Assembly (NCBI GenBank): GCA_021741155.1 | Contig: JAIOYP010000015.1 | Coordinates: 1 to 64,000, forward strand | DNA length: 64,000 bases | Direction of reading: 5' to 3' | Source: Flavobacteriales bacterium | Lineage (GTDB): Bacteria; Bacteroidota; Bacteroidia; UBA10329 | Shown: positions 51,730-60,465 of the stretch, in pieces | How the letters are laid out: every line of letters begins with the position of its first letter | How positions within the stretch are numbered: position 1 is the stretch's first letter | Translations under genes and position numbers: made by a program | The notes under the pieces: model-generated | The model's database searches: none | Seen by the model: the letters and a program-made list of their open reading frames with translations, nothing else | What the model was told of the DNA's origin: nothing

Positions 51730-52677
51730 TTATTGTGAAATCGCTTGCAAAATAGGCTTCCCAACCCAACAATCAGGTGCTTTTATTCCTAAAAGGTAAG
51801 CAAGGGTTGCAGCCGTATCATAGGTTTTCACCTCCACTTGCAATTCACCGTTAACCACACCTGGGCCAGTAAGAATCCACGGAACAAAACGTTCTTCGGG
51901 TGTATCGCCTCCATGTCCGTGGCCAATGCCACCATGGTCGGCTGTAATGAGGATGATTGTCTTTTCGGAAACACCTGATTCCTTCACTGCTTTTACGATT
52001 CTTGCAATCATCTGATCGGCAACCGAAACGGCATCGTAATAGGCTTGTGTTCCGTGCCCATCATGATGGCCTGCATGGTCTACCATATCCAGATGCACGA
52101 ACATAAACTCAGGCTTCTTGCGCTTGAAATAGTTGGTTGCCATACGCGTAATTCCTTTGTAGCCATGGTGCGATGCTGCTTGCAATAGAATGGCATCTCG
52201 CTGGCGACTAACCACGCCTTTTTCGAATAATCGATTAAAAGCCAACCAATCGTTGAAGCAGCCAATGGTTGATTCGGGTTTTTGTCTACGGAGTTCTCCG
52301 AAAATGGTAGGCCACATGCCGCTGGGTTTGCCATTGCCTCTTGTTCCCTCACATTCCAATTCGATGGTCTGTTTGTGCGGTTGCCAAGCGTTGGAGGTCA
52401 CGCCATGCTTGTCGGGTCCCGCGCCCATAATCATGCTTGCCCAATTGGGACTGCTACTTGTAGGAAGTACGGCCTCGCATTTCCATGAGTAAGCCGCCAC
52501 TTTCAGAATACTATCTATCGTAGGAGTTTTGGCTTTCAGCACGCCATCTGGGCTCATGCCATCCACACCAATCACAATTACGTGCTGGATATCTGGCGCT
52601 TGCGCGGAGAGAGAAAAAGGAAAAAGGAGAAAAGAAAAAAGGAGAAGCCGGTTCAACGTTCCAAGTTTAAGGTTCAA
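51730..52677 (-). CDS. Type I phosphodiesterase/nucleotide pyrophosphatase-family protein
   Basis: The 315-aa protein has a signal peptide (ending SLSAQ). The alkaline-phosphatase fold motifs are VIVIGVDGMSPDGV with the metal Asp, TSSSPNWASMIMGAGPDKHGV (nucleophile region with Ser/Asn), HLDMVDHAGHHDGHG and ILITADHGGIGHGHGG. The last two carry the remaining metal His and Asp residues. It hydrolyses phosphodiesters or related bonds in the periplasm. It is shorter than the usual 400 or more aa. It follows the aldehyde dehydrogenase by 26 bp. The substrate is unknown; nucleotide or phospholipid is possible. Confidence 0.8.
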   Translation of the reverse strand: MNLKLGTLNRLLLFSFLLFPFSLSAQAPDIQHVIVIGVDGMSPDGVLKAKTPTIDSILKVAAYSWKCEAVLPTSSSPNWASMIMGAGPDKHGVTSNAWQPHKQTIELECEGTRGNGKPSGMWPTIFGELRRQKPESTIGCFNDWLAFNRLFEKGVVSRQRDAILLQAASHHGYKGITRMATNYFKRKKPEFMFVHLDMVDHAGHHDGHGTQAYYDAVSVADQMIARIVKAVKESGVSEKTIILITADHGGIGHGHGGDTPEERFVPWILTGPGVVNGELQVEVKTYDTAATLAYLLGIKAPDCWVGKPILQAISQ

Positions 52678-52703
52678 AGTAACTGGTCGCTATTCACTTT
52701 TCA

Positions 52704-54116
52704 CTATCTCAACAGCCACTTAGAAGCCATCTTAATAAAACTCAGTTTTCCGCTTGTATACGGAGGATATTTTTGAGCTACATCACCCAAGAAAGACCTC
52801 ACCATCACTGGCTTTTTGTGCGAGAATGTATCGAAACCGAGCTTGCCATTGTAAGCTCCAATGCCGCTGTTCCCCACTCCTCCAAACGGAAGATTTGGTT
52901 GTCCGGCATGAACCATTGTCTCGTTCACACAAATGGCTCCCGATGAAGTTTCGTTCATCAAACGTTTCTTCAATTTAGAATCGTTGCTGAACAGGTACAT
53001 CGCCAACGGACGTTCGCCCGCGTTGATATGGTTGATTACCTCATCAAAATTGTCATAGCCAATAACTGGCATCACAGGACCGAAAATTTCCTCCTGCATG
53101 GCAGGATGATCCATCGTTACATTATCAATGATAGTCGGTGAGATGTATCTGGTGGCTGCGTCTGTCACACCTCCAACAAGAATATCGCCTGTAAGCATCT
53201 TGCTCACACGCTGAAAATGTCGGTCGCTGATTAATCGACCCAAATCATCAGAAGGTTTATCGGCAGAGCCGAAAAATTCTTCAATGTAATGCTTCACTCG
53301 TCCTAGGAATTCAGCTTTAATCTTGTTGTTCACGTAGATGTAATCTGGCGCGATGCAGGTTTGACCAGCATTCTGGAATTTGCCCCAAACCAATCGTTTG
53401 GCCGCCACATTCATGTTGATGTTTGTATCTACAATGCATGGGCTTTTCCCTCCTAACTCCAACGTAACAGGAGTGAGATGTTTGGCGGCAGCCTGATAAA
53501 CAATACGACCAATCTCCGTTCCACCTGTGAAGAGCAAATAATCGAATCGTTCTTTCAACAACTCAGTGGTTTCAGCAACACCACCTTCAATACTTACAAT
53601 ATACTTTGGGTCGAACGTGTCTTTGATAAGATCTGCAATTGCTTTGCTGCAGTTTGGCGAAATCTCTGAAGGCTTAACAACTGCTGTATTTCCAGCGGCC
53701 ATCGCTCCAAGCAATGGCCCAAAAAGGTTCTTTACAGGATAATTCCATGGTGCAATGATGAGCGTTACTCCGAAAGGCTCGGGCACAATCATCGATGTTC
53801 CTGGTTGGAAGAACAAAGGTGTTGCAACACGCTCAGGCTCCATCCAATCTTCGAGGTGACGCAAATAGTGATCAATCTCCGCAACTGTAATTCCAAGTTC
53901 GGTAGTAAAAGCCTCTTGCTTTGGCTTGTTTAGGTCTTTTTTCAAGGCATCAAGCAGCGCATTTTCGTGCTTTGCAAACGCAGCCTTTAGTTTGCGCAAT
54001 TGCTCCTTTCTGAACTCAATTGGTTTGGTAGCATGCGACCAGAAAAAGTTGCGTTGCTTTTGAACTATTGCCGAATATGCCGTGCCAGTTGCTGGCTTTT
54101 CCATTACTGCTTCCAT
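52704..54116 (-). CDS. Aldehyde dehydrogenase family protein
   Basis: The 470-aa protein has the ALDH core: WNYPVKNLFGPLLGAMAAGNTAVVKPSE in part, the glutamate motif TLELGGKSP (Glu220) and the catalytic Cys254 in QNAGQTCIAPDY. The C-terminal hydrophobic and basic tail (QKYPPYTSGKLSFIKMASKWLL) suggests membrane association, as in class 3 fatty-aldehyde dehydrogenases. It oxidises aldehydes, probably long-chain, with NAD(P). It lies 2 bp after the Mpo1-like gene, so the two are likely coupled in lipid metabolism (2-hydroxy fatty acid to aldehyde to acid), which is an inference. Confidence 0.93.
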   Translation of the reverse strand: MEAVMEKPATGTAYSAIVQKQRNFFWSHATKPIEFRKEQLRKLKAAFAKHENALLDALKKDLNKPKQEAFTTELGITVAEIDHYLRHLEDWMEPERVATPLFFQPGTSMIVPEPFGVTLIIAPWNYPVKNLFGPLLGAMAAGNTAVVKPSEISPNCSKAIADLIKDTFDPKYIVSIEGGVAETTELLKERFDYLLFTGGTEIGRIVYQAAAKHLTPVTLELGGKSPCIVDTNINMNVAAKRLVWGKFQNAGQTCIAPDYIYVNNKIKAEFLGRVKHYIEEFFGSADKPSDDLGRLISDRHFQRVSKMLTGDILVGGVTDAATRYISPTIIDNVTMDHPAMQEEIFGPVMPVIGYDNFDEVINHINAGERPLAMYLFSNDSKLKKRLMNETSSGAICVNETMVHAGQPNLPFGGVGNSGIGAYNGKLGFDTFSHKKPVMVRSFLGDVAQKYPPYTSGKLSFIKMASKWLLR

Positions 54117-54118
54117 AA

Positions 54119-54586
54119 TTAATATTTGATACCAAGTTTAGTATAAAGTTTGGCAAGCACCCACATTGGTCCTACCAAAAAAAATTCGAGGTCTTTAAAA
54201 AATGATGGCTTCTTGCCTTCAACCTTATGGCCTACGAATTGAAAAATCCACGAAATCACAAAAACCACAAGAGAAAGAATCCACACGATAATTGGTCCGT
54301 CATAGAAATAGCAACCAATCATTCCGATGGATGAAACCACCAACACACCTACCGAAATGGTGAATGACATTGACAGGTAATAAGCGAATACGATAAGAGA
54401 CGCAATCATTGAAACATTTAATGGTTCACCTCCCATAAAATCCAATTCAATTGGCAGCTTTACACCCCACAGCATTCCAAGTACACTCAAAAAAATAAGT
54501 GGAACAAAAATCCAATGGACTATCTGGTTCGTTTTGTTCTGATGACTTTCGCTGTATTCGCTAAACAGGCGCTCTATCTTAGACAT
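54119..54586 (-). CDS. Mpo1-like family (DUF962) membrane protein
   Basis: The 155-aa protein has the DUF962 layout. The start RLFSEYSESHQNKTNQIVHWIFVPLIF holds the conserved His residues. Four hydrophobic segments follow, and QFVGHKVEGKKPSFFKDLEFFLVGP carries the last His block. The yeast relative Mpo1 is an iron-dependent dioxygenase that shortens 2-hydroxy fatty acids to the odd-chain aldehyde or acid. It is followed 2 bp later by an aldehyde dehydrogenase, which fits this pathway. TAAAGTTA about 24 bp upstream of the start is one mismatch from the reverse -7 element. Confidence 0.85.
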   Translation of the reverse strand: MSKIERLFSEYSESHQNKTNQIVHWIFVPLIFLSVLGMLWGVKLPIELDFMGGEPLNVSMIASLIVFAYYLSMSFTISVGVLVVSSIGMIGCYFYDGPIIVWILSLVVFVISWIFQFVGHKVEGKKPSFFKDLEFFLVGPMWVLAKLYTKLGIKY

Positions 54587-54668
54587 CTGTTGAATGGTGT
54601 TTGTAATTCATGTAAAGTTAGCCACTTTGCGTTTTCAATTGGAATAAAGCCAGTTTAATTTTCGATCA

Positions 54669-55814
54669 ATGGATAAACTACGTACCAGATTTGGTGAATT
54701 ATTTGGAGAAGAAGTGAGTGCTCAGCGCTATTTCTGTCCGGGAAGGGTGAACCTGATTGGGGAACACATTGACTATTTGGGAGGATTGGTGATGCCAGCG
54801 GCCATCTCGTTGGGAATTACGGCTCTAATCCTTCCAACTAAATCTTCTAAAGTTCGCATTCATTCAACCGATTTTAATGAAACGATTGCATTCAATTTGG
54901 ATTCGCTTCCAACGGTAAAGCAAAAGTATTGGAGCGATTTTATTCTTGGTGTTTTACTCCATTTAAAACAACAGGAAATTGAATTAGGGGGATGCGATAT
55001 TCTAATTGACAGCAACCTCCCGAAAGGTTCTGGACTTTCATCCTCTGCTGCTCTTGAAGTGCTGTGCTATTTCATGTTCCATTCCGTGTTTGCAGGAACT
55101 GAGCCCGACCGAACCCAAATGGCGTTGGATTGTCAGCAAATTGAGAATGAATTTGTGGGTTTAAATTGCGGCATCATGGACCAATTTGCAGTTGCAAATG
55201 GAAAGGAAAATCATGCCATCGTTCTTAACTGCAACTCGCTTGAACATGAATTTGTCCCGTTAGAATTAGGCGAACATTCTCTTCTCATCATCAACAGCAA
55301 CAAGCCCAGAACCTTGGCAGAAAGTGCCTACAATCAACGTAGAAAAGAATGCGATGAGGCGCTGAAAATCATTTCAAGCCATAGACAAGTCAAAAACTTG
55401 ATTGAGGCAACGTTGGACGACCTCAAATTAATCTCAGACCCAACTCTTAAAAAACGAACACGCCATGCAATTACCGAACAGCTACGAGTACAAGATTCAG
55501 CAACTGCATTACAATTTGGAGACCTTATTGCATTCGGAAAACTGATGAACAAATCGCATGCTTCGCTTAGAGATGATTATGAAGTTTCGTGTCCCGAACT
55601 TGATTTCATTGTGGAGGAACTTAAGAGCAATCCTGCCTGTTTGGGAGCGCGTATGACAGGTGCTGGTTTCGGTGGATGTTGCATTGCTTTGGTGGATGGC
55701 AGCAGTATTCAGCGCATCACGCAATCATTAAGCGAAACGTATAAAATTCAGTTTAAAATCAGCCCGTCATTTTATGGTTGCAAACCGTCTTGTGGCGTAC
55801 ATCGCATTACTTGA
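54669..55814 (+). CDS. galK: Galactokinase
   Basis: The 381-aa protein has the GHMP signature. CPGRVNLIGEHIDYLGGLVMP is the galactose-binding N-terminus in part, LPKGSGLSSSAALEV is the ATP loop, and GARMTGAGFGGCCIAL is the C-terminal motif. CGIMDQFAV holds the catalytic Asp. It phosphorylates galactose at C1 with ATP, the first step of the Leloir pathway. The length is normal. It stands alone, 44 bp before the T9SS esterase-like gene; no galT or galE is adjacent. Confidence 0.95.
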   Translation: MDKLRTRFGELFGEEVSAQRYFCPGRVNLIGEHIDYLGGLVMPAAISLGITALILPTKSSKVRIHSTDFNETIAFNLDSLPTVKQKYWSDFILGVLLHLKQQEIELGGCDILIDSNLPKGSGLSSSAALEVLCYFMFHSVFAGTEPDRTQMALDCQQIENEFVGLNCGIMDQFAVANGKENHAIVLNCNSLEHEFVPLELGEHSLLIINSNKPRTLAESAYNQRRKECDEALKIISSHRQVKNLIEATLDDLKLISDPTLKKRTRHAITEQLRVQDSATALQFGDLIAFGKLMNKSHASLRDDYEVSCPELDFIVEELKSNPACLGARMTGAGFGGCCIALVDGSSIQRITQSLSETYKIQFKISPSFYGCKPSCGVHRIT

Positions 55815-55857
55815 TGATTAAATTAACTTTAAGCCCTCAACACTAATCAAAAATAAC

Positions 55858-57081
55858 ATGAAAAGAATTTTTACTCTAAGCGCAGCTTTTCTTTTTGCTG
55901 CAAGTCAAATTGTTGCCCAACCCGATTGCTCGGATGGCAGATACACTACATTCGATAAGTTTTCGAGCGTTGATGTGACCAGCGCTGTCACTTTCGGAAA
56001 CAATACCGCGCTTAACGGAACCCCAACCAACCTCAAAATGGACGTGTATGAACCGGCTGGCGATACAGAAACAAATCGTCCAGTTGTAATCATGGCGTTT
56101 GGCGGTTCATTCATTGGAGGAGCTCGTGCAGATGTTGCTTTTATGTGTAATATCCTAGCCAAAATGGGCTACGTGGCCATTGCACCAGACTACCGTGTAG
56201 GATTCTTTCTACCGAGCGAAGTCACAACCACATTGGCGGTTTTGAGAGGTGCACATGACGTTAATGCGTGCGTTCGATTCCTTAAAAAATCAGCCGCAGA
56301 AGATGGAAATCCTTACGGAATTGACTGCGAACGAATCATTGTTGGTGGAATTTCTGCTGGAGCAATTGCTGCAATCCATTCAGCTTATTTAGATAAATTG
56401 AGTGAAGTTCCAGCATACATGGTAAACGATACAGCCGGACTTGGCGGTGTTGCAGGAAACAGCGGAACACCTGACTACGGCAGCGAATCTCTTGGTGTAC
56501 TTAGTTTCAGTGGCGCCATTGGTGACACTTCTTGGATTGAAGCTGGAAGCACTGCCATTGTTAGTATTCACGAAGAACTAGACAATGTGGTTCCTTACCT
56601 TACTCAGGAAGTTTCAGTTTCTGGCTTTGCTACGGGATTAATTGCATCAGGCAGTGGACACATTCACGTGAGAGCTGACAACGTTGGTATTCACAATGCT
56701 CTTAAATCGTATCCAGGTGTGGCTAATCATGTTGGTTATTTGAGCCCTATAGACCAAACAGCACTTGATTTTGCGATGGACTTCATTGGCGATTTAGTTT
56801 GTGGTACAAGCACAAACAGCTGTGCTAAAATTGCTTCAGGCATCAACGATGTAGAACGCAATTCCATTTCAGTTTATCCTAACCCAACAGAAGGTATTTT
56901 GAATTTCCAATCGGAAGAAGTTGGAACTGTTGATGTGATTGATGCAACAGGAAGAATCGTACTTAGTACTTCTTCAAGTTTCGGCCAAAACAGACTTGAC
57001 GTAAGTGCATTGCCGACTGGTATTTACACATTGAGAACTATTGGAGAAAAAGTGGGAACAGCTCACTTCATCAAGCAATAA
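55858..57081 (+). CDS. Secreted T9SS type A alpha/beta-hydrolase (esterase-like)
   Basis: The 407-aa protein has a signal peptide (ending QIVAQ). An alpha/beta-hydrolase domain (about 40-320) has the oxyanion block MAFGGSFIGGARAD, DYRVGFF, and the nucleophile elbow VGGISAGAIAAI (GxSxG). The T9SS type A domain at the end has VYPNPTEGILNF and ends HFIKQ. It would be exported as a surface or extracellular carboxylesterase or lipase. The catalytic His is not certain (GSGHIHVRAD is a candidate). A very strong terminator follows. Confidence 0.85.
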   Translation: MKRIFTLSAAFLFAASQIVAQPDCSDGRYTTFDKFSSVDVTSAVTFGNNTALNGTPTNLKMDVYEPAGDTETNRPVVIMAFGGSFIGGARADVAFMCNILAKMGYVAIAPDYRVGFFLPSEVTTTLAVLRGAHDVNACVRFLKKSAAEDGNPYGIDCERIIVGGISAGAIAAIHSAYLDKLSEVPAYMVNDTAGLGGVAGNSGTPDYGSESLGVLSFSGAIGDTSWIEAGSTAIVSIHEELDNVVPYLTQEVSVSGFATGLIASGSGHIHVRADNVGIHNALKSYPGVANHVGYLSPIDQTALDFAMDFIGDLVCGTSTNSCAKIASGINDVERNSISVYPNPTEGILNFQSEEVGTVDVIDATGRIVLSTSSSFGQNRLDVSALPTGIYTLRTIGEKVGTAHFIKQ

Positions 57082-57095
57082 TTATTTCATGATTT

Positions 57096-57143
57096 ACATT
57101 TAAAAGCCTCGGAAATCCTAAGATTTCCGAGGCTTTTAAATGT
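57096..57143 (+). terminator. Very long perfect terminator hairpin
   Basis: A perfect 22-bp inverted repeat with a CTAA loop lies 15 bp after the esterase-like stop codon. It begins ACATTTAAAAGCCTCGG and returns to TTAAATGT. The T-rich end of the second arm and the A-rich start of the first arm make it work in both directions. Confidence 0.9.
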
Positions 57144-57331
57144 GTCAGACAATAATTTTCAATCACAACGTTTTAACTGAACAAACCCGTAACTAGTGGG
57201 TTTAGTGTAAGACCGATGTGTTGAAGTGATACACAAATGTTGGTTGTTTTACTTGGTTTATTGGTTGATCGAGTTATCATGGATCATCGGCTTTGGCCTC
57301 GAAACCGCTCGGTTTCGGGGCCTTCTTTCTT
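57144..57331 (+). ncRNA. Candidate small non-coding RNA with its own terminator
   Basis: The 188 bp between the esterase terminator and a second terminator hold no gene. Short hairpins can be drawn: AAACCC with GTGGGTTT (57184-57203), GTGT with ACAC (about 57218-57235). A 12-bp terminator stem with a T-rich tail ends it at 57331. Upstream of 57421 a separate promoter lies after this terminator, so the segment is not the leader of that gene. No -7 box was found in this segment. The call is tentative. Confidence 0.3.
57295..57331 (+). terminator. Orphan rho-independent terminator
   Basis: A 12-bp stem with one G-U pair (GGCCTCGAAACC with its partner, loop GCTC) is followed by TTCTTTCTT. No coding region ends directly before it, so it probably ends a non-coding transcript or is a back-up of the terminator at 57096. 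Confidence 0.75.
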
Positions 57332-57366
57332 AACGAATCCCTGTTAACAAGTACTCCAATATCGCT

Positions 57367-57396
57367 TTGATCCCGAATAACGTGAACATAACTTTG
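57367..57396 (+). promoter_or_regulatory. Bacteroidota promoter for the 57421 gene
   Basis: TTG (57367-57369), a spacer of 19 nt and TAACTTTG (57389-57396) match the consensus fully. The start codon lies 25 nt downstream of the -7 element. Confidence 0.7.
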
Positions 57397-57420
57397 CTTA
57401 AACCCATAGCACGATTTTAG

Positions 57421-57972
57421 ATGGCATTAGGCATTACGTCCCTCTTCAGAAAGAAAGTTGCAGAAGAAAAAGTAGCGGAGTTGTTCGTCAACACCATTTT
57501 CAACGCAGTTGACACCAGCTTCATTGAAGTTGCAGAACTTCTGAACAACGACATCAATCTTGTTGCTCAGGCACAAGTAGACCCAGAGCTTCAAGACGAT
57601 TTCTTAATGATTGTGATAGCTGGTAATTTCTGTTTGTTGAATGATTATTTCTTTGAAGGACAAGAAGACCGCATCCGTGAATTGACAATTGAGAAACTTG
57701 CCGCTATCTATAGTGTGGATGCAGCGACCATGCGAACAGCAATTGACAGCATGATTGCACTCTTCAAGAAATTAAACTATCCGTCAAAGAATACGCACTA
57801 CGCCATGAGTCGTGCCGTTTTTCACAAGTATAAACTGAACAATTTTCAGAAAGAATACTTCAAAAACCTAAATACTCCCGACCCGATTCTTCTCAAGAAT
57901 ATCGATGAAATCATGGAGCAGTTCATCATCAAATGGGCTACGTTTACGGACAAGTACCGTATTACTGACTGA
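57421..57972 (+). CDS. Hypothetical all-helical protein
   Basis: The 183-aa protein has no signal peptide and is almost fully alpha-helical (for example LFRKKVAEEKVAELFVNTIFNAVD, IRELTIEKLAAIY, MRTAIDSMIALFKKLNY). I do not recognise the family; proteins of this kind occur in Bacteroidota but have no known role. The promoter in front is well formed. It overlaps the convergent L-2-hydroxyglutarate oxidase gene by 11 bp at the 3' end. Confidence 0.65.
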   Translation: MALGITSLFRKKVAEEKVAELFVNTIFNAVDTSFIEVAELLNNDINLVAQAQVDPELQDDFLMIVIAGNFCLLNDYFFEGQEDRIRELTIEKLAAIYSVDAATMRTAIDSMIALFKKLNYPSKNTHYAMSRAVFHKYKLNNFQKEYFKNLNTPDPILLKNIDEIMEQFIIKWATFTDKYRITD

Positions 57973-59200
57973 CCTTATCCTTTAGCGCAAAACGCGCTTC
58001 TGCCATTTCACGAATTTGATTCCCAATTGCCAAACTAGCAGTAGCTGCAGGACTTGGTGCATTCAACACGTGTAGCGAGTTTCCTTTCTGCTCAATTCGG
58101 AAATCGTCAATCGTTTCTCCATCCAAACCAAGGGCCATTGCCCTCACTCCTGCTCTTCCAGGTTGGAGGTCTTCCATTGTCAGGTCAGGAATTAATCGTT
58201 GAAGCGTTTTAAGAAATAGTGGCTTAGAAAACGCTCTTCGATATTCATTATAGGCAAAACCGAAATGCTTGAAAAGCAGATTCCAAGTTCCTCTAAAAGC
58301 CAATGCTTCTGCGGCATCCTTCAAACTGAAATCGGTCTTCCCATAACCTTCCCGTTTAAAGCTAAAAACGGCATTCGGCCCGCATTCCATACTTCCATCA
58401 GTCATGCGTGTAAAATGCACTCCCAAGAATGGGAATTCAGGATTTGGAACGGGATAAATCAGATTTCGAACCTTGTGTTTGGCAGCATCTGTCAATTCGT
58501 AATAATCTCCACGAAATCCAACAATCGACATATCCAGTTTAACTCCATCTTTCTTGGCCAATCTATCCGATTGCAAACCTCCACAGAAAACCATGTATTT
58601 GGCTCTGTATGAAGCTTTGTTGGTTCGGATATTCTTAACGCCTGACTCTTCTTTGTAAGAAATTACTTCTTCGTTGAAAACCACTTTGCTTTCTGAATTT
58701 AGAGACTCAGTTATCTCCAACATTTTAGCTGTAGCGCCCACAAAATCAATAATACCAGTGTAGGGCACCCAAATGCCTTTGATGCCGGTGCAATGCGGTT
58801 CTATTTCCTTTATTTCGGCTGCACTTATCCAACGATTATCGGTCAATCCATTGGCGATGCCATTGTTGAAAACCTTTTCCATATGCGGAAATTCACTTTC
58901 CTCAGTCGCCACAATAATTTTTCCGCAGACGTCATGCTTTATTCCATGCTCCTTGGCAAAGGCAATCAATTGATCTTTTCCTTTCACACAGTTCTTCGCC
59001 TTATAAGAACCTGGTTTGTAGTAAATACCCGAATGAATAACCCCCGAATTATGTCCCGTTTGATGAGGCGCTGGTCGGTTTTCCTTCTCAATCAGCAGCA
59101 CTTTCATCTCAGGATATACCTGCTGGAAACTGTAGGCGGTTGCCGCACCTACGATTCCACCGCCAACGATACAGATGTCAAATAATTTGTTCTCGGACAT
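57962..59200 (-). CDS. lhgO: L-2-hydroxyglutarate oxidase
   Basis: The 412-aa protein has the FAD-binding start DICIVGGGIVGAATAYSFQ (GxGxxG at 13-18) and the family motif PAPHQTGHNSGVIHSGIYYKPGS, diagnostic for LhgO. RGDYYELTD and GRAGVRAMALG lie near the C-terminus. It oxidises L-2-hydroxyglutarate to 2-oxoglutarate at the membrane with FAD, feeding the quinone pool. The length is normal. It is 46 bp from the DUF819 gene end and shares no operon with it, since that gene would have to read through the palindrome at 59223. Confidence 0.93.
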   Translation of the reverse strand: MSENKLFDICIVGGGIVGAATAYSFQQVYPEMKVLLIEKENRPAPHQTGHNSGVIHSGIYYKPGSYKAKNCVKGKDQLIAFAKEHGIKHDVCGKIIVATEESEFPHMEKVFNNGIANGLTDNRWISAAEIKEIEPHCTGIKGIWVPYTGIIDFVGATAKMLEITESLNSESKVVFNEEVISYKEESGVKNIRTNKASYRAKYMVFCGGLQSDRLAKKDGVKLDMSIVGFRGDYYELTDAAKHKVRNLIYPVPNPEFPFLGVHFTRMTDGSMECGPNAVFSFKREGYGKTDFSLKDAAEALAFRGTWNLLFKHFGFAYNEYRRAFSKPLFLKTLQRLIPDLTMEDLQPGRAGVRAMALGLDGETIDDFRIEQKGNSLHVLNAPSPAATASLAIGNQIREMAEARFALKDKVSQ

Positions 59201-59222
59201 GGCCGCGAATTTAGATTATCCT

Positions 59223-59250
59223 GTAGAGCCGCAATGCATTGCGGCTCTAC
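59223..59250. repeat. Perfect 28-bp palindrome, REP-like
   Basis: The sequence reads GTAGAGCCGCAATG followed directly by its reverse complement, with no loop. It overlaps the DUF819 stop codon (59247-59249). Similar GTAGAGNCGCAATGCATTGCG palindromes are, as I recall, widely dispersed repeats in Bacteroidota and cyanobacteria. It may have entered at the gene end and supplied its stop codon, or act as a terminator. Confidence 0.7.
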
Positions 59251-60407
59251 GGAAACACGAAATGGAACAAATGCGCCATACCAAGACCAAGATAATTAGC
59301 AATGGCGTAGCCAACCAATCCTGTGGTGAGGCCACTTACCACAATATCCTTGTTCTTAAGCACGCTTGCCACTGGACCAATAAAAGCAGGACCGAAAATA
59401 CCTGCAACTGAAGTGATGAGTGCGGTATCGGCATCGACCTTGAATAACCAACATAGGAGAAAATGAATTGCAATGGTTCCAACAAACACACAGGTCACGT
59501 AAAGCAACACATTTGGACTTGCCTGAAGCATTTCTGTGTAGTTAGAAATAGAACCAATTCCCATACAAAATACAAGCAGGAAATATTCTCCGAACTCGTA
59601 GGTTCGAGGTAGAAATCGTACTTTTTTAACGAAGGAAGCTCCGATGCTCAACGTAGTCACTGCAAGTATGACAGATGGAGCGGTAATCATTCCATCAATA
59701 AGAATAGAAAAACCAATACTCACCCCTAAAATCAAAACAGAAAGCAGGAATGCCAGCGACCACGAACGGGCGAGCGTTCTCTTAGTCGCCATTCGCTCCA
59801 CGCGCTGGTAATGAAAAGTCTCGTCCCTATCGTGTTTTTCCTTCGGAACAAATGATGGTAAGAACTTGAGTGCTACTTTTTGAGCAACGGACAAAAGAAG
59901 AATCAGATACAGTGCACTAAGCATCAAATCACAAGCATTCAGCACAATAAAAACCTCATTGGAGATCCCAAGGGCAGTGCCTATGGCAGCTAAGTTCGGT
60001 GTTCCACCCGTGTACACGCCCACCATCATTCCTGATAGTTTCCAAACATCTTCCACTCCTAATTCTTGCAAGTGGAAATAGGCCGAAACTGCAAAAGAAG
60101 AAACCAGCACCGCGATGACAGCAAGCGAGAACGCTTTTGCGGCCTGTTTGGCATACTTCAACCACGCTACAAATCGAGTTGAAAGTAGCATCAGCGAAAT
60201 GGCTAGCGGAACACAGCCTTCTGCTACATCCTGACTGAGCTTGGTATTAACAGGCGAATCGGGAAGGTTCCCAACGATTAAACCTAATGCATAGCACAGA
60301 ATGACTGGGCCAACCATGCCTGCCAGTTTGTTGCGTTTCACGACCTCCAATACGAGAATCGGAAAAACAAGCATTACCAAAATCTGTAATACGGAAGATA
60401 ACGGCAT
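59247..60407 (-). CDS. DUF819 family membrane transporter-like protein
   Basis: The 386-aa protein has ten or eleven hydrophobic segments. The family block GVYTGGTPNLAAIGTALGI lies at about residues 130-148, and a mirror segment VAGIFGPAFIGPVASVLKNK is near the end, as in other inverted-repeat carriers. DUF819 (YjcL-like) proteins are probably ion/solute transporters, but the substrate is unknown. The 3' end lies inside the palindrome at 59223. The start is 58 bp from the hemE stop. Confidence 0.85.
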   Translation of the reverse strand: MPLSSVLQILVMLVFPILVLEVVKRNKLAGMVGPVILCYALGLIVGNLPDSPVNTKLSQDVAEGCVPLAISLMLLSTRFVAWLKYAKQAAKAFSLAVIAVLVSSFAVSAYFHLQELGVEDVWKLSGMMVGVYTGGTPNLAAIGTALGISNEVFIVLNACDLMLSALYLILLLSVAQKVALKFLPSFVPKEKHDRDETFHYQRVERMATKRTLARSWSLAFLLSVLILGVSIGFSILIDGMITAPSVILAVTTLSIGASFVKKVRFLPRTYEFGEYFLLVFCMGIGSISNYTEMLQASPNVLLYVTCVFVGTIAIHFLLCWLFKVDADTALITSVAGIFGPAFIGPVASVLKNKDIVVSGLTTGLVGYAIANYLGLGMAHLFHFVFP

Positions 60408-60465
60408 AGCCGAAATTAATCAAGATTTCAATCTTGTCACCAAATTAGCCCTATTCGTTTTGGTT

